NCBI GenBank assembly: GCA_900539655.1 | Contig: UQCR01000001.1 | Coordinates: forward strand, 186,001-250,000 | Source of the DNA: an uncultured Robinsoniella sp. | GTDB taxonomy: Bacteria > Bacillota > Clostridia > Lachnospirales > Lachnospiraceae | DNA length: 64,000 bases | Direction of reading: 5' to 3' | Shown here: in pieces, positions 25,659 to 34,106 of the stretch | Layout: every line of letters starts with the position of its first letter | Numbering within the stretch: position 1 is the first letter of the stretch | The notes under the pieces: generated by a model | The model's input: only the letters and a program-made list of their open reading frames with translations | The model's database searches: none | What the model was told of the DNA's origin: nothing | Translations under genes and position numbers: made by a program

Positions 25659-26423
25659 ATGTCAGTAACAATAAAGTCTGCAAAAGAAATTGAACTTATG
25701 AGAGAAGCTGGAAGATTACTGGAGATAACTCATAATGAATTGGCAAAGGCAATCAAGCCGGGGATATCTACCCTGGAAATTGATCAGCTTGGCGAGCAGA
25801 TTATCAGAAGCTTTGGCTGTACTCCTAATTTTCTGAATTACAATGGATATCCGGCATCGATCTGCGTCTCCGTTAACGATGAAGTCGTACATGGAATCCC
25901 TTCTAAAAACCGTATTTTACAAGAAGGAGATATTGTCAGCCTGGATGCTGGACTTATCTATAAAGGCTTTCACTCTGATGCAGCCAGAACTCATGCGGTG
26001 GGCGAAATCAGTAAGGAAGCAAAACAACTGATTGAAGTAACAAAACAGTCTTTCTTTGAGGGGATCAAATTTGCAAGAGCCGGACATCATCTGCATGAGA
26101 TTTCAGCAGCGGTTCAGGCATATGCTGAGAGCTTTGGCTATGGCGTAGTCCGTGATCTGGTTGGACATGGAATAGGCACCAGCCTGCATGAGGATCCTCA
26201 GATTCCCAATTTTGCACAGAAGCGCAGAGGTATCCGCCTTCAGCCTGGAATGACCCTTGCTATTGAGCCAATGATTAATGCCGGTCGTTATGATGTAGAG
26301 TGGCTGGATGATGACTGGACGGTAGTGACAGAGGACGGTTCCTGGTCTGCCCATTATGAAAATACCGTATTGATTACGGAAGATGAGCCTGAAATTTTAA
26401 CTTTAGGCCGTATAGATGAATAA
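25659..26423 (+). CDS. map: methionine aminopeptidase, type I
   Basis: Removes the initiator methionine from nascent proteins with a two-metal centre. 254 aa. The metal ligands are in LDAGLIYKGFHSDAA (Asp, Asp), VGHGIG (His), and the two Glu in AIEPM and HYENTV. No N-terminal zinc extension. Only 4 bp from adk, so the two are co-transcribed. Confidence 0.97.
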   Translation: MSVTIKSAKEIELMREAGRLLEITHNELAKAIKPGISTLEIDQLGEQIIRSFGCTPNFLNYNGYPASICVSVNDEVVHGIPSKNRILQEGDIVSLDAGLIYKGFHSDAARTHAVGEISKEAKQLIEVTKQSFFEGIKFARAGHHLHEISAAVQAYAESFGYGVVRDLVGHGIGTSLHEDPQIPNFAQKRRGIRLQPGMTLAIEPMINAGRYDVEWLDDDWTVVTEDGSWSAHYENTVLITEDEPEILTLGRIDE

Positions 26424-26435
26424 TGAGGGCAAAAA

Positions 26436-26744
26436 ATGGAAAGATTTGAGATAGGAATGCTGGCTGTATCAAGAGCCGGTCACGATAAGGACTGTCTGTA
26501 TGTAATAAGTGCCATAGATGGTGAATATGTATATCTGACGGATGGCAGGGTGAAACCCCTGGAGCATCCCAAGAAGAAGAAGAAAAAACATATCCAGGTG
26601 ATCCGCATAATTCCGGAAGATTTGTGCGGTGCACCTATGGATTCACTTAAAAATGAAGATATCAAACGAGCAATTAAGCATTATCGTAAATCACAGAAAA
26701 CAGATAATGTCAATCAGGTGAAGAAAGTTTCAGGAGGTTTTTAA
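26436..26744 (+). CDS. KOW-domain RNA-binding protein
   Basis: 102-aa basic protein. The N-terminal half has a KOW-like beta barrel (IGMLAVSRAGHDKDCLYVISAIDGEYVYLTDG) similar to archaeal L14e / eukaryotic L6e and L27e, then a lysine-rich stretch HPKKKKKKHIQ. Genes of this kind lie between map and infA in many Clostridia. A ribosome-linked role is likely but not established. It abuts infA: its stop is next to the infA ATG. Confidence 0.8.
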   Translation: MERFEIGMLAVSRAGHDKDCLYVISAIDGEYVYLTDGRVKPLEHPKKKKKKHIQVIRIIPEDLCGAPMDSLKNEDIKRAIKHYRKSQKTDNVNQVKKVSGGF

Positions 26745-26963
26745 ATGTCAAAAGTAGATGTTATTGAAGTAGAAGGAACTGTGTTAGAGAAATTACCAAA
26801 TGCGATGTTTAAAGTAGAATTGGAAAATAAGCATGTGGTTTTAGCACACATCAGTGGAAAATTACGTATGAATTTCATTCGTATTCTTCCGGGTGACAAA
26901 GTTACAATCGAATTATCACCGTACGATTTAGATAAAGGCCGTATTATTTGGAGAGATAAGTAA
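26745..26963 (+). CDS. infA: translation initiation factor IF-1
   Basis: 72-aa S1/OB-fold factor that blocks the A site during initiation. The sequence VDVIEVEGTVLEKLPNAMFKVELEN and GRIIWRDK end are typical. TCAGGAGG lies inside the end of the preceding gene. Confidence 0.97.
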   Translation: MSKVDVIEVEGTVLEKLPNAMFKVELENKHVVLAHISGKLRMNFIRILPGDKVTIELSPYDLDKGRIIWRDK

Positions 26964-26981
26964 AAAAAGTTAATATTTTGC

Positions 26982-27010
26982 TTGCTTTTCCAATATATTC
27001 GTGTTATAAT
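26982..27010 (+). promoter_or_regulatory. internal promoter before rpmJ
   Basis: TTGCTT (26982-26987), 17-bp spacer, TATAAT (27005-27010). Just downstream a hairpin GACACC (27032-27037) / GGTGTC (27045-27050) lies in the presumed leader. It would allow separate transcription of rpmJ and the alpha operon. Confidence 0.7.
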
Positions 27011-27100
27011 TTGAGTCGAACTTTTTGTGAAGACACCATGTTTCGGTGTCGCAGTTTGCCCAAATACCGGGCGTTAAATGGTGTGAAAGGAGGATTTACC

Positions 27101-27214
27101 ATGAAGGTTAGATCATCAGTGAAACCTATTTGCGAAAAATGCAAAATCATTAAAAGAAAAGGAAGTATCAGAGTAATCTGTGAAAATCCGAAGCACAAAC
27201 AGAGACAGGGTTAA
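27101..27214 (+). CDS. rpmJ: 50S ribosomal protein L36
   Basis: 37-aa zinc-ribbon protein with Cys11, Cys14, Cys27 and His32. The start ATG 27101 (MKVRSSVKPICEKC) follows AAAGGAGG; the frame open to 26978 overlaps the promoter and leader and is not coding. Confidence 0.97.
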   Translation: MKVRSSVKPICEKCKIIKRKGSIRVICENPKHKQRQG

Positions 27215-27532
27215 TTCTGTTTGTAAAAGTTTTATTTTAGTGCGGCTGCAGCAGGACTCACCAGGGGGTGTTGTTACTGCTGATGACAATATAAAGTGGA
27301 GACTTGCTCCACCATATATTGCTTATAATACCGGATGCATGCATACCACCTCATTCAGTAATGGGGGGCATTCGGAAAGGTCGTATTTCAATGCGGCTGG
27401 GCAGGACCATCTATCCGTGCCTCAATTAAGGACAATATAATTAAGATTTCGAAGGGTGCACACATTTCAGACGTGCAAAAAGCATGGGCTGCGCGGCATC
27501 GTGATCTTACAAGAAAATGGAGGAAATATTAC
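27215..27532 (+). other. structured 318-bp region before rpsM
   Basis: No gene. Two similar blocks begin TGCGGCTGCAGCAGGACT (27241) and TGCGGCTGGGCAGGACCAT (27392) and each ends in GACAATATAA. Between them are a strong hairpin, CAATATA (27287-27293) and GTGGAG (27296-27301) with CTCCAC (27307-27312) and TATATTG (27315-27321), and a second, CCTCATT/AATGGGG around CAGT (about 27349-27366). It may be a regulatory leader of the alpha operon. Confidence 0.6.
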
Positions 27533-27901
27533 ATGGCTCGTATTGCTGGTGTAGACTTACCAAGAGAAAAACGTGTAGAAATTGGATTAACTTACATCTA
27601 CGGAATCGGTAGAGTAAGCGCAACAAAAATTCTGGAATCTGCAAAGGTGAATCCGGACACTCGTGTCAGAGATTTAACTGATGAAGAAGTAGGAAGAATC
27701 CGTGACGTAATTGATGAAACACAGACTGTAGAAGGTGATTTAAGAAGAGAAATCGCTCTTAATATCAAGAGATTACAGGAAATCGGATGCTATCGTGGAA
27801 TCCGTCATAGAAAAGGACTTCCGGTTCGTGGACAGAAGACAAAGACAAACGCAAGAACCAGAAAAGGTCCTAAGAGAACAGTTGCTAATAAGAAAAAATA
27901 A
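27533..27901 (+). CDS. rpsM: 30S ribosomal protein S13
   Basis: Head protein that contacts the P-site tRNA and the 50S subunit, 122 aa. MARIAGVDLPREKRVEIGLTYIYGIG and the basic tail RTRKGPKRTVANKKK are typical. ATG 27533 follows GGAGG at 27519-27523; the longer open frame to 27473 has no family support. Confidence 0.97.
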   Translation: MARIAGVDLPREKRVEIGLTYIYGIGRVSATKILESAKVNPDTRVRDLTDEEVGRIRDVIDETQTVEGDLRREIALNIKRLQEIGCYRGIRHRKGLPVRGQKTKTNARTRKGPKRTVANKKK

Positions 27902-27962
27902 TATTTGTAATACGAAAATTATAAACTTTATTAAAGAATATGAGAAAGTAGGTTAGTTTAAA

Positions 27963-28358
27963 ATGGCTAAAAAAGTTACCAAAAAAGTGACAAAAAAGCG
28001 TGTAAAGAAAAACGTTGAACGCGGACAGGCACACATTCAGTCATCTTTCAATAACACAATCGTAACATTAACAGATGCTGAAGGAAATGCTTTATCATGG
28101 GCAAGTGCTGGTGGTCTGGGATTTAGAGGTTCAAGGAAATCTACTCCATATGCTGCACAGATGGCAGCTGAAACAGCTACAAAAGCAGCATTAGTACATG
28201 GTCTTAAGACTGTAGATGTAATGGTAAAAGGACCAGGTTCAGGACGTGAAGCAGCGATTCGTGCTCTTCAGGCATGTGGTCTTGAAGTAACTAGTATCAG
28301 AGACGTGACTCCGGTTCCACATAATGGATGCCGTCCACCAAAACGCAGAAGAGTCTAA
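27963..28358 (+). CDS. rpsK: 30S ribosomal protein S11
   Basis: Platform protein lining the E-site mRNA path, 131 aa. NNTIVTLTDAEGNALSWASAG and the end DVTPVPHNGCRPPKRRRV are diagnostic. The ribosome-binding site is weak (AGTAGGTTAG), which is unusual in this operon. Confidence 0.97.
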   Translation: MAKKVTKKVTKKRVKKNVERGQAHIQSSFNNTIVTLTDAEGNALSWASAGGLGFRGSRKSTPYAAQMAAETATKAALVHGLKTVDVMVKGPGSGREAAIRALQACGLEVTSIRDVTPVPHNGCRPPKRRRV

Positions 28359-28376
28359 TAGGAGGGGTAGAGTAAG

Positions 28377-28970
28377 ATGGCAGTTAATAGAGTTCCTGTT
28401 CTTAAAAGATGTAGATCACTTGGATTAGATCCAATTTACTTAGGAATAGATAAAAAATCCACTAGAGAATTAAGAAGAGCAAACCGTAAAATGAGTGAGT
28501 ATGGTTTGCAGTTAAGAGAAAAACAAAAAGCGAAATTCATTTATGGTGTTTTAGAAAAACCTTTCAGAAACTATTATAAAAGAGCTGAGAAAATGACGGG
28601 TATGACAGGTCCTAACCTGATGATCTTATTAGAGACCAGATTAGACAACGTATTATTCCGTGCAGGACTTGCAAGAACTAGAAAAGAAGCAAGACAGATC
28701 GTTGACCACAAGCATGTTTTAGTAAACGGCAAACAGGTTAATATCCCTTCTTATTTAGTAAAAGCAGGCGATACAATCGAAATCAAAGAGAAATGCAAAG
28801 GTTCTCAGAGATACAAAGATATTTTAGATGCAACAAGTGGAAGACTTGTTCCTGAATGGTTAGATACTGAAGCAGAAGCATTAAAGATTTCTGTAAAAGA
28901 AGCTCCAGCCAGAGAAGCAATTGATGTTCCAGTTGATGAGATGCTTATCGTCGAGTTGTATTCTAAATAA
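28377..28970 (+). CDS. rpsD: 30S ribosomal protein S4
   Basis: Assembly initiator of the 30S subunit, 197 aa, with an S4 RNA-binding domain (TRLDNVLFRAGLARTRKEARQ). It lacks the N-terminal four-cysteine zinc site, so it is the zinc-free form. In B. subtilis S4 represses its own gene; there is no evidence here either way. AGGAGGGG precedes the ATG. Confidence 0.97.
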   Translation: MAVNRVPVLKRCRSLGLDPIYLGIDKKSTRELRRANRKMSEYGLQLREKQKAKFIYGVLEKPFRNYYKRAEKMTGMTGPNLMILLETRLDNVLFRAGLARTRKEARQIVDHKHVLVNGKQVNIPSYLVKAGDTIEIKEKCKGSQRYKDILDATSGRLVPEWLDTEAEALKISVKEAPAREAIDVPVDEMLIVELYSK

Positions 28971-29029
28971 TCCTTAAAGTGATTTCGTCACCCTCAAAAA
29001 AATGATAACCCAAAGGAGGGGCTTTTATA

Positions 29030-29989
29030 GTGTTCGATTTTAATAAACCAAAAATTGAGATAGCTGAGATATCAGACGATAAGACCTACGGAAGATTTGT
29101 TGTGGAACCTTTAGAGAGAGGTTACGGAACGACGCTTGGTAATTCTCTTAGAAGAATCATGCTTTCTTCACTGCCTGGAGCTGCAGTAAGCCAGGTAAAG
29201 ATTGAAGGCGTGCTGCATGAATTCAGCTCGATTCCAGGTGTAAAAGAAGATGTCACTGAGATCATTATGAACATCAAATCACTGGCGATTCAGAACAACA
29301 GTGAGACGAATGAAGCTAAGGTTGCATACATCGAGTTTGAAGGCGAAGGCGTAGTAACAGCTGCCGATATTCAGGCAGACCAGGATATTGAGATTCTCAA
29401 TCCGGACTTAGTCATCGCAACTTTAAACGGTGGTGCAGACAGCAAATTATACATGGAACTTACCATTACAAAAGGCAGAGGATATGTAAGTGCTGATAAG
29501 GGTAAAAACGAAGATATGCCGATTGGTGTAATTGCAGTGGATTCTATTTACACCCCGGTAGAACGTGTTAACCTGACTGTCCAGAATACCCGTGTAGGCC
29601 AGATTACCGACTACGATAAACTGACATTAGACGTATATACAAATGGAACATTAGCTCCTGATGAAGCAGTCAGCCTTGCAGCGAAAGTTTTAAGTGAGCA
29701 TTTAAGCTTATTCATTGACTTATCAGAAAATGCGAAATCCGCAGAAGTTATGATTGAAAAAGAAGACAATGAAAAAGAAAAAGTGTTAGAAATGAACATT
29801 GACGAATTAGAGTTATCTGTTCGTTCTTACAACTGCTTAAAGAGAGCCGGTATCAATACCGTAGAAGAATTGTGTAACAGGACTTCGGAAGATATGATGA
29901 AGGTTCGTAACTTAGGACGTAAGTCTCTAGAAGAAGTATTAGGCAAATTAAAAGAACTTGGATTACAGTTGAACCCAAGCGACGAATAG
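29030..29989 (+). CDS. rpoA: DNA-directed RNA polymerase alpha subunit
   Basis: Scaffold of RNA polymerase, 319 aa. The N-terminal assembly domain has RGYGTTLGNSLRRIMLSSLPG, an acidic linker (EKEDNEKEKVLE) follows, and the C-terminal domain (about 250-319) keeps the helix-hairpin-helix NCLKRAGINTVEELCNRTSED and NLGRKSLEEV used for UP elements and activators. The start is GTG 29030 behind AAAGGAGGGG. Confidence 0.97.
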   Translation: MFDFNKPKIEIAEISDDKTYGRFVVEPLERGYGTTLGNSLRRIMLSSLPGAAVSQVKIEGVLHEFSSIPGVKEDVTEIIMNIKSLAIQNNSETNEAKVAYIEFEGEGVVTAADIQADQDIEILNPDLVIATLNGGADSKLYMELTITKGRGYVSADKGKNEDMPIGVIAVDSIYTPVERVNLTVQNTRVGQITDYDKLTLDVYTNGTLAPDEAVSLAAKVLSEHLSLFIDLSENAKSAEVMIEKEDNEKEKVLEMNIDELELSVRSYNCLKRAGINTVEELCNRTSEDMMKVRNLGRKSLEEVLGKLKELGLQLNPSDE

Positions 29990-30002
29990 TTGCTGGGGTA
30001 TA

Positions 30003-30025
30003 CTTTCCCAATTAATTTGGGAAAG
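30003..30025. other. perfect hairpin after rpoA
   Basis: CTTTCCCAA and TTGGGAAAG form a 9-bp stem around TTAAT, 13 bases after the rpoA stop. No U-tract follows, so it is unlikely to end transcription; rplQ lies 270 bp on. It may protect the upstream mRNA end. Confidence 0.6.
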
Positions 30026-30038
30026 ATGACTGTGCCAA

Positions 30039-30196
30039 AGCGTGTTTTGAAATTGCTTTCTGACAGATGTACGTCACAGTTTGTGGGAGATTTGTCCCGG
30101 ATGAAGGGCGCGTAGCGGGCTACGTAACCTGAATTCGGGGCAAATATGCCGCAAAGTGGGGCGTGCAGATGGCAGGAATGAATTTTCAAACAGGCT
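30039..30196 (+). repeat. 158-bp dispersed repeat, copy B
   Basis: Partner of copy A (2846-3003), same length and orientation. Ends AGCGTGTTT and AAACAGGCT, one mismatch from a perfect inverted pair. The central hairpin is CGTAG-CGGG-CTACG, and GGGA-GATTTG-TCCC and GGC-AAATAT-GCC hairpins flank it. It lies inside the ribosomal operon between rpoA and rplQ and must be transcribed with it unless a promoter intervenes. It explains most of the 304-bp gap; the last 97 bases hold only the rplQ ribosome-binding site. Confidence 0.85.
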
Positions 30197-30293
30197 CTAG
30201 GTATCAATAATAAAACATTATGGACAAGAAAGCATTTAGGAAGTAAGCCCGAAGAGCATTCTTAGGTGTTCCACATATGGAGGAAATTTAAAA

Positions 30294-30830
30294 ATGGCAG
30301 GTTATAGAAAACTTGGAAGAACTTCCAGTCAGAGAAAAGCATTAATCAGAAACCAGGTTACAGCTTTACTCCACAATGGTAAGATCGTTACAACAGAAAC
30401 CAAAGCAAAAGAAATCCGCAAAGTTGCAGAAGGCTTAATTGCTATGGCTGTTAGAGAAAGAGACAACTTTGAAACTGTTACTGTTACTGCAAAAGTAGCA
30501 CGTAAAGACAAAGATGGCAAAAGAGTAAAAGAAGTTGTAGATGGTAAGAAAGTTACTGTTTACGATGAAGTTCAAAAAGAAATCAAAAAAGACAATGCTT
30601 CCAGACTTCATGCCAGAAGACAGATGTTAAAAGTACTTTATCCTGTAAAGGAAGTACCGAAGGAAGCAGCTGGTAAAAAAGCTAATGCGAAACAGGTTGA
30701 TTTAGTAGATAAATTATTTACTGAAATCGCTCCTAAATATGCAGACCGTAACGGTGGTTATACAAGAATCGTAAAGATTGGCCTTCGTAAGGGTGATGCA
30801 GCTATGGAAGTTCTGTTAGAGCTTGTATAA
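30294..30830 (+). CDS. rplQ: 50S ribosomal protein L17
   Basis: Tunnel-exit protein, last gene of the operon. MAGYRKLGRTSSQRKALIRNQVTALL and the C-terminal GGYTRIVKIGLRKGDAAMEVLLEL are typical. At 178 aa it is about 50 residues longer than the E. coli protein because of a charged insert around residues 65-100 (KDKDGKRVKEVVDGKKVTVYDE and on). Such inserts are known in Clostridia L17. Confidence 0.96.
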   Translation: MAGYRKLGRTSSQRKALIRNQVTALLHNGKIVTTETKAKEIRKVAEGLIAMAVRERDNFETVTVTAKVARKDKDGKRVKEVVDGKKVTVYDEVQKEIKKDNASRLHARRQMLKVLYPVKEVPKEAAGKKANAKQVDLVDKLFTEIAPKYADRNGGYTRIVKIGLRKGDAAMEVLLELV

Positions 30831-30840
30831 GAGAAATAGA

Positions 30841-30870
30841 CTCCCGCTAGATGATAGCGGGAGCTTTTTT
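30841..30870 (+). terminator. intrinsic terminator of the ribosomal operon
   Basis: CTCCCGCTA, loop GATGA, TAGCGGGAG, then C and six T residues. A strong 9-bp stem placed 10 bases after the rplQ stop. Confidence 0.95.
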
Positions 30871-30880
30871 ACAGTTTGTA

Positions 30881-30893
30881 TGAAATCGATACC
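30881..30893 (+). promoter_or_regulatory. ScrR-type operator, site 1
   Basis: TGAAATCGATACC upstream of the sucrose regulator gene. The same 13-mer recurs exactly at 32105-32117 and, with two changes, at 32174-32186. Confidence 0.75.
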
Positions 30894-30932
30894 TCAAAAT
30901 ATGTTTTTATGATAAGGAAGGTTGAAAACATT

Positions 30933-31937
30933 ATGAATATCAGTGAAATAGCGGAATTAGCAGGAGTCTCCAGAGCTACGGTTTCCAGGTATTTTAATAA
31001 TGGCTACATAAGTGACGAGAAAAGGGAAAAAATCCGTGATGTAATAGAAAAAACTGGTTATGTACCTTCCATGTCCGCGCAGGCACTTCGCACGAAGAAG
31101 TCAAGGCTGATTGGTGTCATTGTGCCAAAGATCAGCTCTGAGTCAATCAGCAATATGGTAAATGGAATCAGCCAGGTACTTACAAAAAACGGTTATCATA
31201 TATTGCTTGGAAATACCGAAAACAACATCAAGAAAGAATTGGAATATATCAATGTCTTTCGGAATAACCATGTGGACGGAATTGTATTCATTGCCACCAT
31301 GTTTACGAAAAAACATATGGACGAATTGAAATCGCTGGATGCGCCAGTGGTGATACTGGGGCAGGAATTAGAGGGTTACTGCAGTGTATTCCATGATGAT
31401 TACCACGCAGCCAGGGAATTGACAGAAAGTTTGATTCACGCTGGATGCCGTCAACTTGGATTTTTAGGTGTGACAGAAAAGGATCATGCAGTTGGTGTGG
31501 AACGTAAAGATGGCTTTTTGGCCGCCCAGAAGGGTGCTGGAATGGAAATAAACAGTAAGGCTATGCGAGTATGTGAGTTTCAATCAGAATCCGGATACAG
31601 GCAGATGAAACAGCTTCTGGAAGATGTGCCGAAGGTGGATGGAGTCGTATGTGTAACAGACAGTATCGCTCTTGGGGCTATTGAATATATGAAAGAAAAA
31701 GGACTGCGCATACCGGAGGATATATCTGTAGCAGGTATGGGTGACAGCCAGTTTTCAAGAGTAATTACCCCAAAACTTACTACAGCCAGATTTTTTTATG
31801 AACAAAGTGGACAAGAAGCGGCAGAAATGTTAGTAAATCTTATCGAAGCCAAAGATACCCATGTGAAAAAACTCAAATTAGGATATGAAATTATTCTGAG
31901 AGATTCTGTAAGGAAGAAATGTTCAGATACCCTCTAA
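30933..31937 (+). CDS. scrR: LacI-family regulator of the sucrose operon
   Basis: 334-aa repressor. Helix-turn-helix MNISEIAELAGVSRATVSRYFNNG at the N-terminus, then an effector domain with IGVIVPKISSESIS and the LacI tail ISVAGMGDSQFSRVITPKLTTA. The ATG at 30933 follows AAGGAAGG; the 19 residues upstream in the open frame are not family-like. Three copies of TGARATCGATAMC flank the gene and its neighbours, so it probably represses itself and the PTS/hydrolase operon, with fructose or sucrose 6-phosphate as inducer by analogy with other ScrR proteins. Confidence 0.88.
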   Translation: MNISEIAELAGVSRATVSRYFNNGYISDEKREKIRDVIEKTGYVPSMSAQALRTKKSRLIGVIVPKISSESISNMVNGISQVLTKNGYHILLGNTENNIKKELEYINVFRNNHVDGIVFIATMFTKKHMDELKSLDAPVVILGQELEGYCSVFHDDYHAARELTESLIHAGCRQLGFLGVTEKDHAVGVERKDGFLAAQKGAGMEINSKAMRVCEFQSESGYRQMKQLLEDVPKVDGVVCVTDSIALGAIEYMKEKGLRIPEDISVAGMGDSQFSRVITPKLTTARFFYEQSGQEAAEMLVNLIEAKDTHVKKLKLGYEIILRDSVRKKCSDTL

Positions 31938-32062
31938 TACTTCAGCCGGACAGCAACAATGATGACTGGTTGATACTCTAGAGCGTGTCTTTACTTTTGA
32001 CTTTATGAATTACTAGTAAACTTACACAAATTTCTTGTTTGAATTTTGGCTTAGTTTCATAA

Positions 32063-32189
32063 TTTACAATCTAGGAAAAAGCGTGTAAAATAAATTTAAG
32101 TAAATGAAATCGATACCATATAATATTTCATAAATATATTGGGGATATTATATGGTAATTATTAAACATTATGTGAGATCGATAACACA
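32063..32189 (+). promoter_or_regulatory. sucrose operon promoter with two operators
   Basis: TTTACA (32063-32068), 17-bp spacer, TAAAAT (32086-32091). Operator site 2, TGAAATCGATACC (32105-32117), lies just past the start point. Site 3, TGTGAGATCGATAACACA (32172-32189), is a better palindrome and lies close to the ribosome-binding site. Spacing of 69 bp between them would permit looping. Confidence 0.75.
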
Positions 32190-32207
32190 TGGAGGAGGAG
32201 TAAGGAA

Positions 32208-34079
32208 ATGGATTACAGAAAAGTAGCCAGTGAGATTTACGAGAAGACCGGCGGCAAAGAGAATTTGATATCAGCTGCTCATTGTGCAACCAGGCTTCGT
32301 CTTGTCATATCTGACAATGAAAAAGCCGATAAGGAAATGGTAGAAAATATAGAGGGGGTAAAAGGAGTTTTCTTTGCCCAGGGACAGATGCAGATTATTC
32401 TGGGAACGGGCGTGGTGAATAAAGTCTATGATGAGTTTATTCAGATTGCAGATATTTCAGAAAGCAGTAAAGAGGAACTTAAGCAGGTTGCAGCGTCTAA
32501 GGCTAATCCATTACAGAGGCTGATTAAAACATTAGGGGACATTTTTGTTCCAATTATTCCGGCTATCGTTGCCAGTGGTTTCTTGATGGGCATTATGGAA
32601 GCGTTAAACTTTATGGTTGCCAATGGTTTCCTGGATATTAACACATCCGGCTCCATCTATGTATTTGCAAAGATCTTCAGCAACACAGCATATACATTTT
32701 TGCCGATTCTCATTGCATACAGTGCAGGTAAAGTGTTTGGTGCCAATCCTTTCCTGTCCGCAGTAATCGGCATGATCATGATCCATCCGGATCTGCAGAA
32801 TGCCTGGACAGTAGCAACAGAAGGGGTACAGGCTACACAGAGCGTCTGGTTCGGACTTTACAGCGTAGATATGGTAGGGTATCAGGGGCATGTCATTCCG
32901 GTCATTATATCCGTATGGGTACTGGCACAGATTGAAAAGAGACTTCATAAAATTGTGCCCGCCATGTTTGACCTGTTTGTAACACCTTTGGTCAGTGTAT
33001 TTGTAACGGGATATTTAACACTTTCTATTATAGGACCTGTATTTGTAACTGTGGAAAATGGGCTTCTGGACGCGGTACAGTGGCTTATAGCACTTCCTCT
33101 GGGAATTGGAAGTTTTATTATGGGAGGTGCCTATGCTACAACGGTGGTAGCCGGTGTACACCACATGTATACAATCATAGACCTTGGGCAGATTGCAAAA
33201 TTTGGAATGACTTTCTGGCTCCCGCTTGCTTCGGCAGCAAATATGGCACAGGGTGGTGCCGCACTGGCAGTAGCGTTAAAGACGAGAGATCTGAAAACAA
33301 AGGCTATGGCAGTTCCATCAGCGTTAAGTGCATTTATGGGAATTACAGAGCCTGCAATCTTTGGGGTAAACCTACGCTATGTGAAACCATTTATCATGGC
33401 ATCCATAGGTGGTGCGTGCGGTGCCCTGTACGCATCTGTGGTTGGACTTGGGGCAACAGGGACGGGAGTGACCGGCATCTTTGGAATACTTTTATGCCTG
33501 AACCAGCCTGTGCATTACCTGATTATGATGTTAATCTCCGCCGGTACAGCATTTGTACTGACATGGTTGTTTGGGTATAAAAATAAGATCATTGAAGAGG
33601 CAAATGACATTATATCAGACCCTGCTGATTATAAGAATGTATTTAGTCCGCTAAAAGGGAAAGTGATCCCCATATCCGAAGTAGAGGATGAAACATTTGC
33701 ATCTGAAATGCTGGGAAAAGGTGTTGGAATTATACCAACCGGTAATCGGGTGGTTGCACCCTTTGACGGAACTGTGACAACCTTCTTTGAAACGAAGCAT
33801 GCAATAGGGATTACCAATCAAGCCGGACTGGAAATTTTAATTCATGTAGGGATCGATACTGTTAACCTGAAAGGAGAACACTTCCAGGCATATACAAAGG
33901 TAGATGAAGTTGTGAAGAAGGGAGATTTTCTTCTGGAGTTTGACCAAAAAGGTATTGAAGAAGCCGGATATGATTCTACGACAATGGTCATTGTCACAAA
34001 CACTGATGATTATGAAAATGTGAACTGTAAAACCGGACAGTTAACAGAAGAACTGGATGTAGTTATTGAAGTTTGCTAA
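32208..34079 (+). CDS. scrA: PTS sucrose-type transporter, EIIBCA
   Basis: Membrane permease that imports and phosphorylates its sugar, 623 aa with all domains fused. IIB (about 1-90) carries the phosphocysteine Cys26 in AAHCATRLR. IIC (about 100-460) is the ten-helix transport part. IIA (about 480-623) is glucose-type with His531 (TKHAIGI) and the phosphorylated His546 (LIHVGID). The downstream sucrose-6-P hydrolase and ScrR-like regulator point to sucrose; beta-glucosides or trehalose are less likely. Confidence 0.93.
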   Translation: MDYRKVASEIYEKTGGKENLISAAHCATRLRLVISDNEKADKEMVENIEGVKGVFFAQGQMQIILGTGVVNKVYDEFIQIADISESSKEELKQVAASKANPLQRLIKTLGDIFVPIIPAIVASGFLMGIMEALNFMVANGFLDINTSGSIYVFAKIFSNTAYTFLPILIAYSAGKVFGANPFLSAVIGMIMIHPDLQNAWTVATEGVQATQSVWFGLYSVDMVGYQGHVIPVIISVWVLAQIEKRLHKIVPAMFDLFVTPLVSVFVTGYLTLSIIGPVFVTVENGLLDAVQWLIALPLGIGSFIMGGAYATTVVAGVHHMYTIIDLGQIAKFGMTFWLPLASAANMAQGGAALAVALKTRDLKTKAMAVPSALSAFMGITEPAIFGVNLRYVKPFIMASIGGACGALYASVVGLGATGTGVTGIFGILLCLNQPVHYLIMMLISAGTAFVLTWLFGYKNKIIEEANDIISDPADYKNVFSPLKGKVIPISEVEDETFASEMLGKGVGIIPTGNRVVAPFDGTVTTFFETKHAIGITNQAGLEILIHVGIDTVNLKGEHFQAYTKVDEVVKKGDFLLEFDQKGIEEAGYDSTTMVIVTNTDDYENVNCKTGQLTEELDVVIEVC

Positions 34080-34106
34080 TTTAGGAAATCAGAGGAGCGG
34101 CATATT

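Noticed and set aside
31979..32000. Another copy of the 158-bp repeat (GAGCGTGTCTTTAC)
   Set aside because: Only about seven bases match the left end; no hairpin and no right end follow.
33080..33580. 166-codon open frame inside the PTS gene, other reading frame
   Set aside because: It is a shadow of the scrA coding frame; the real frame is uninterrupted with all catalytic residues.
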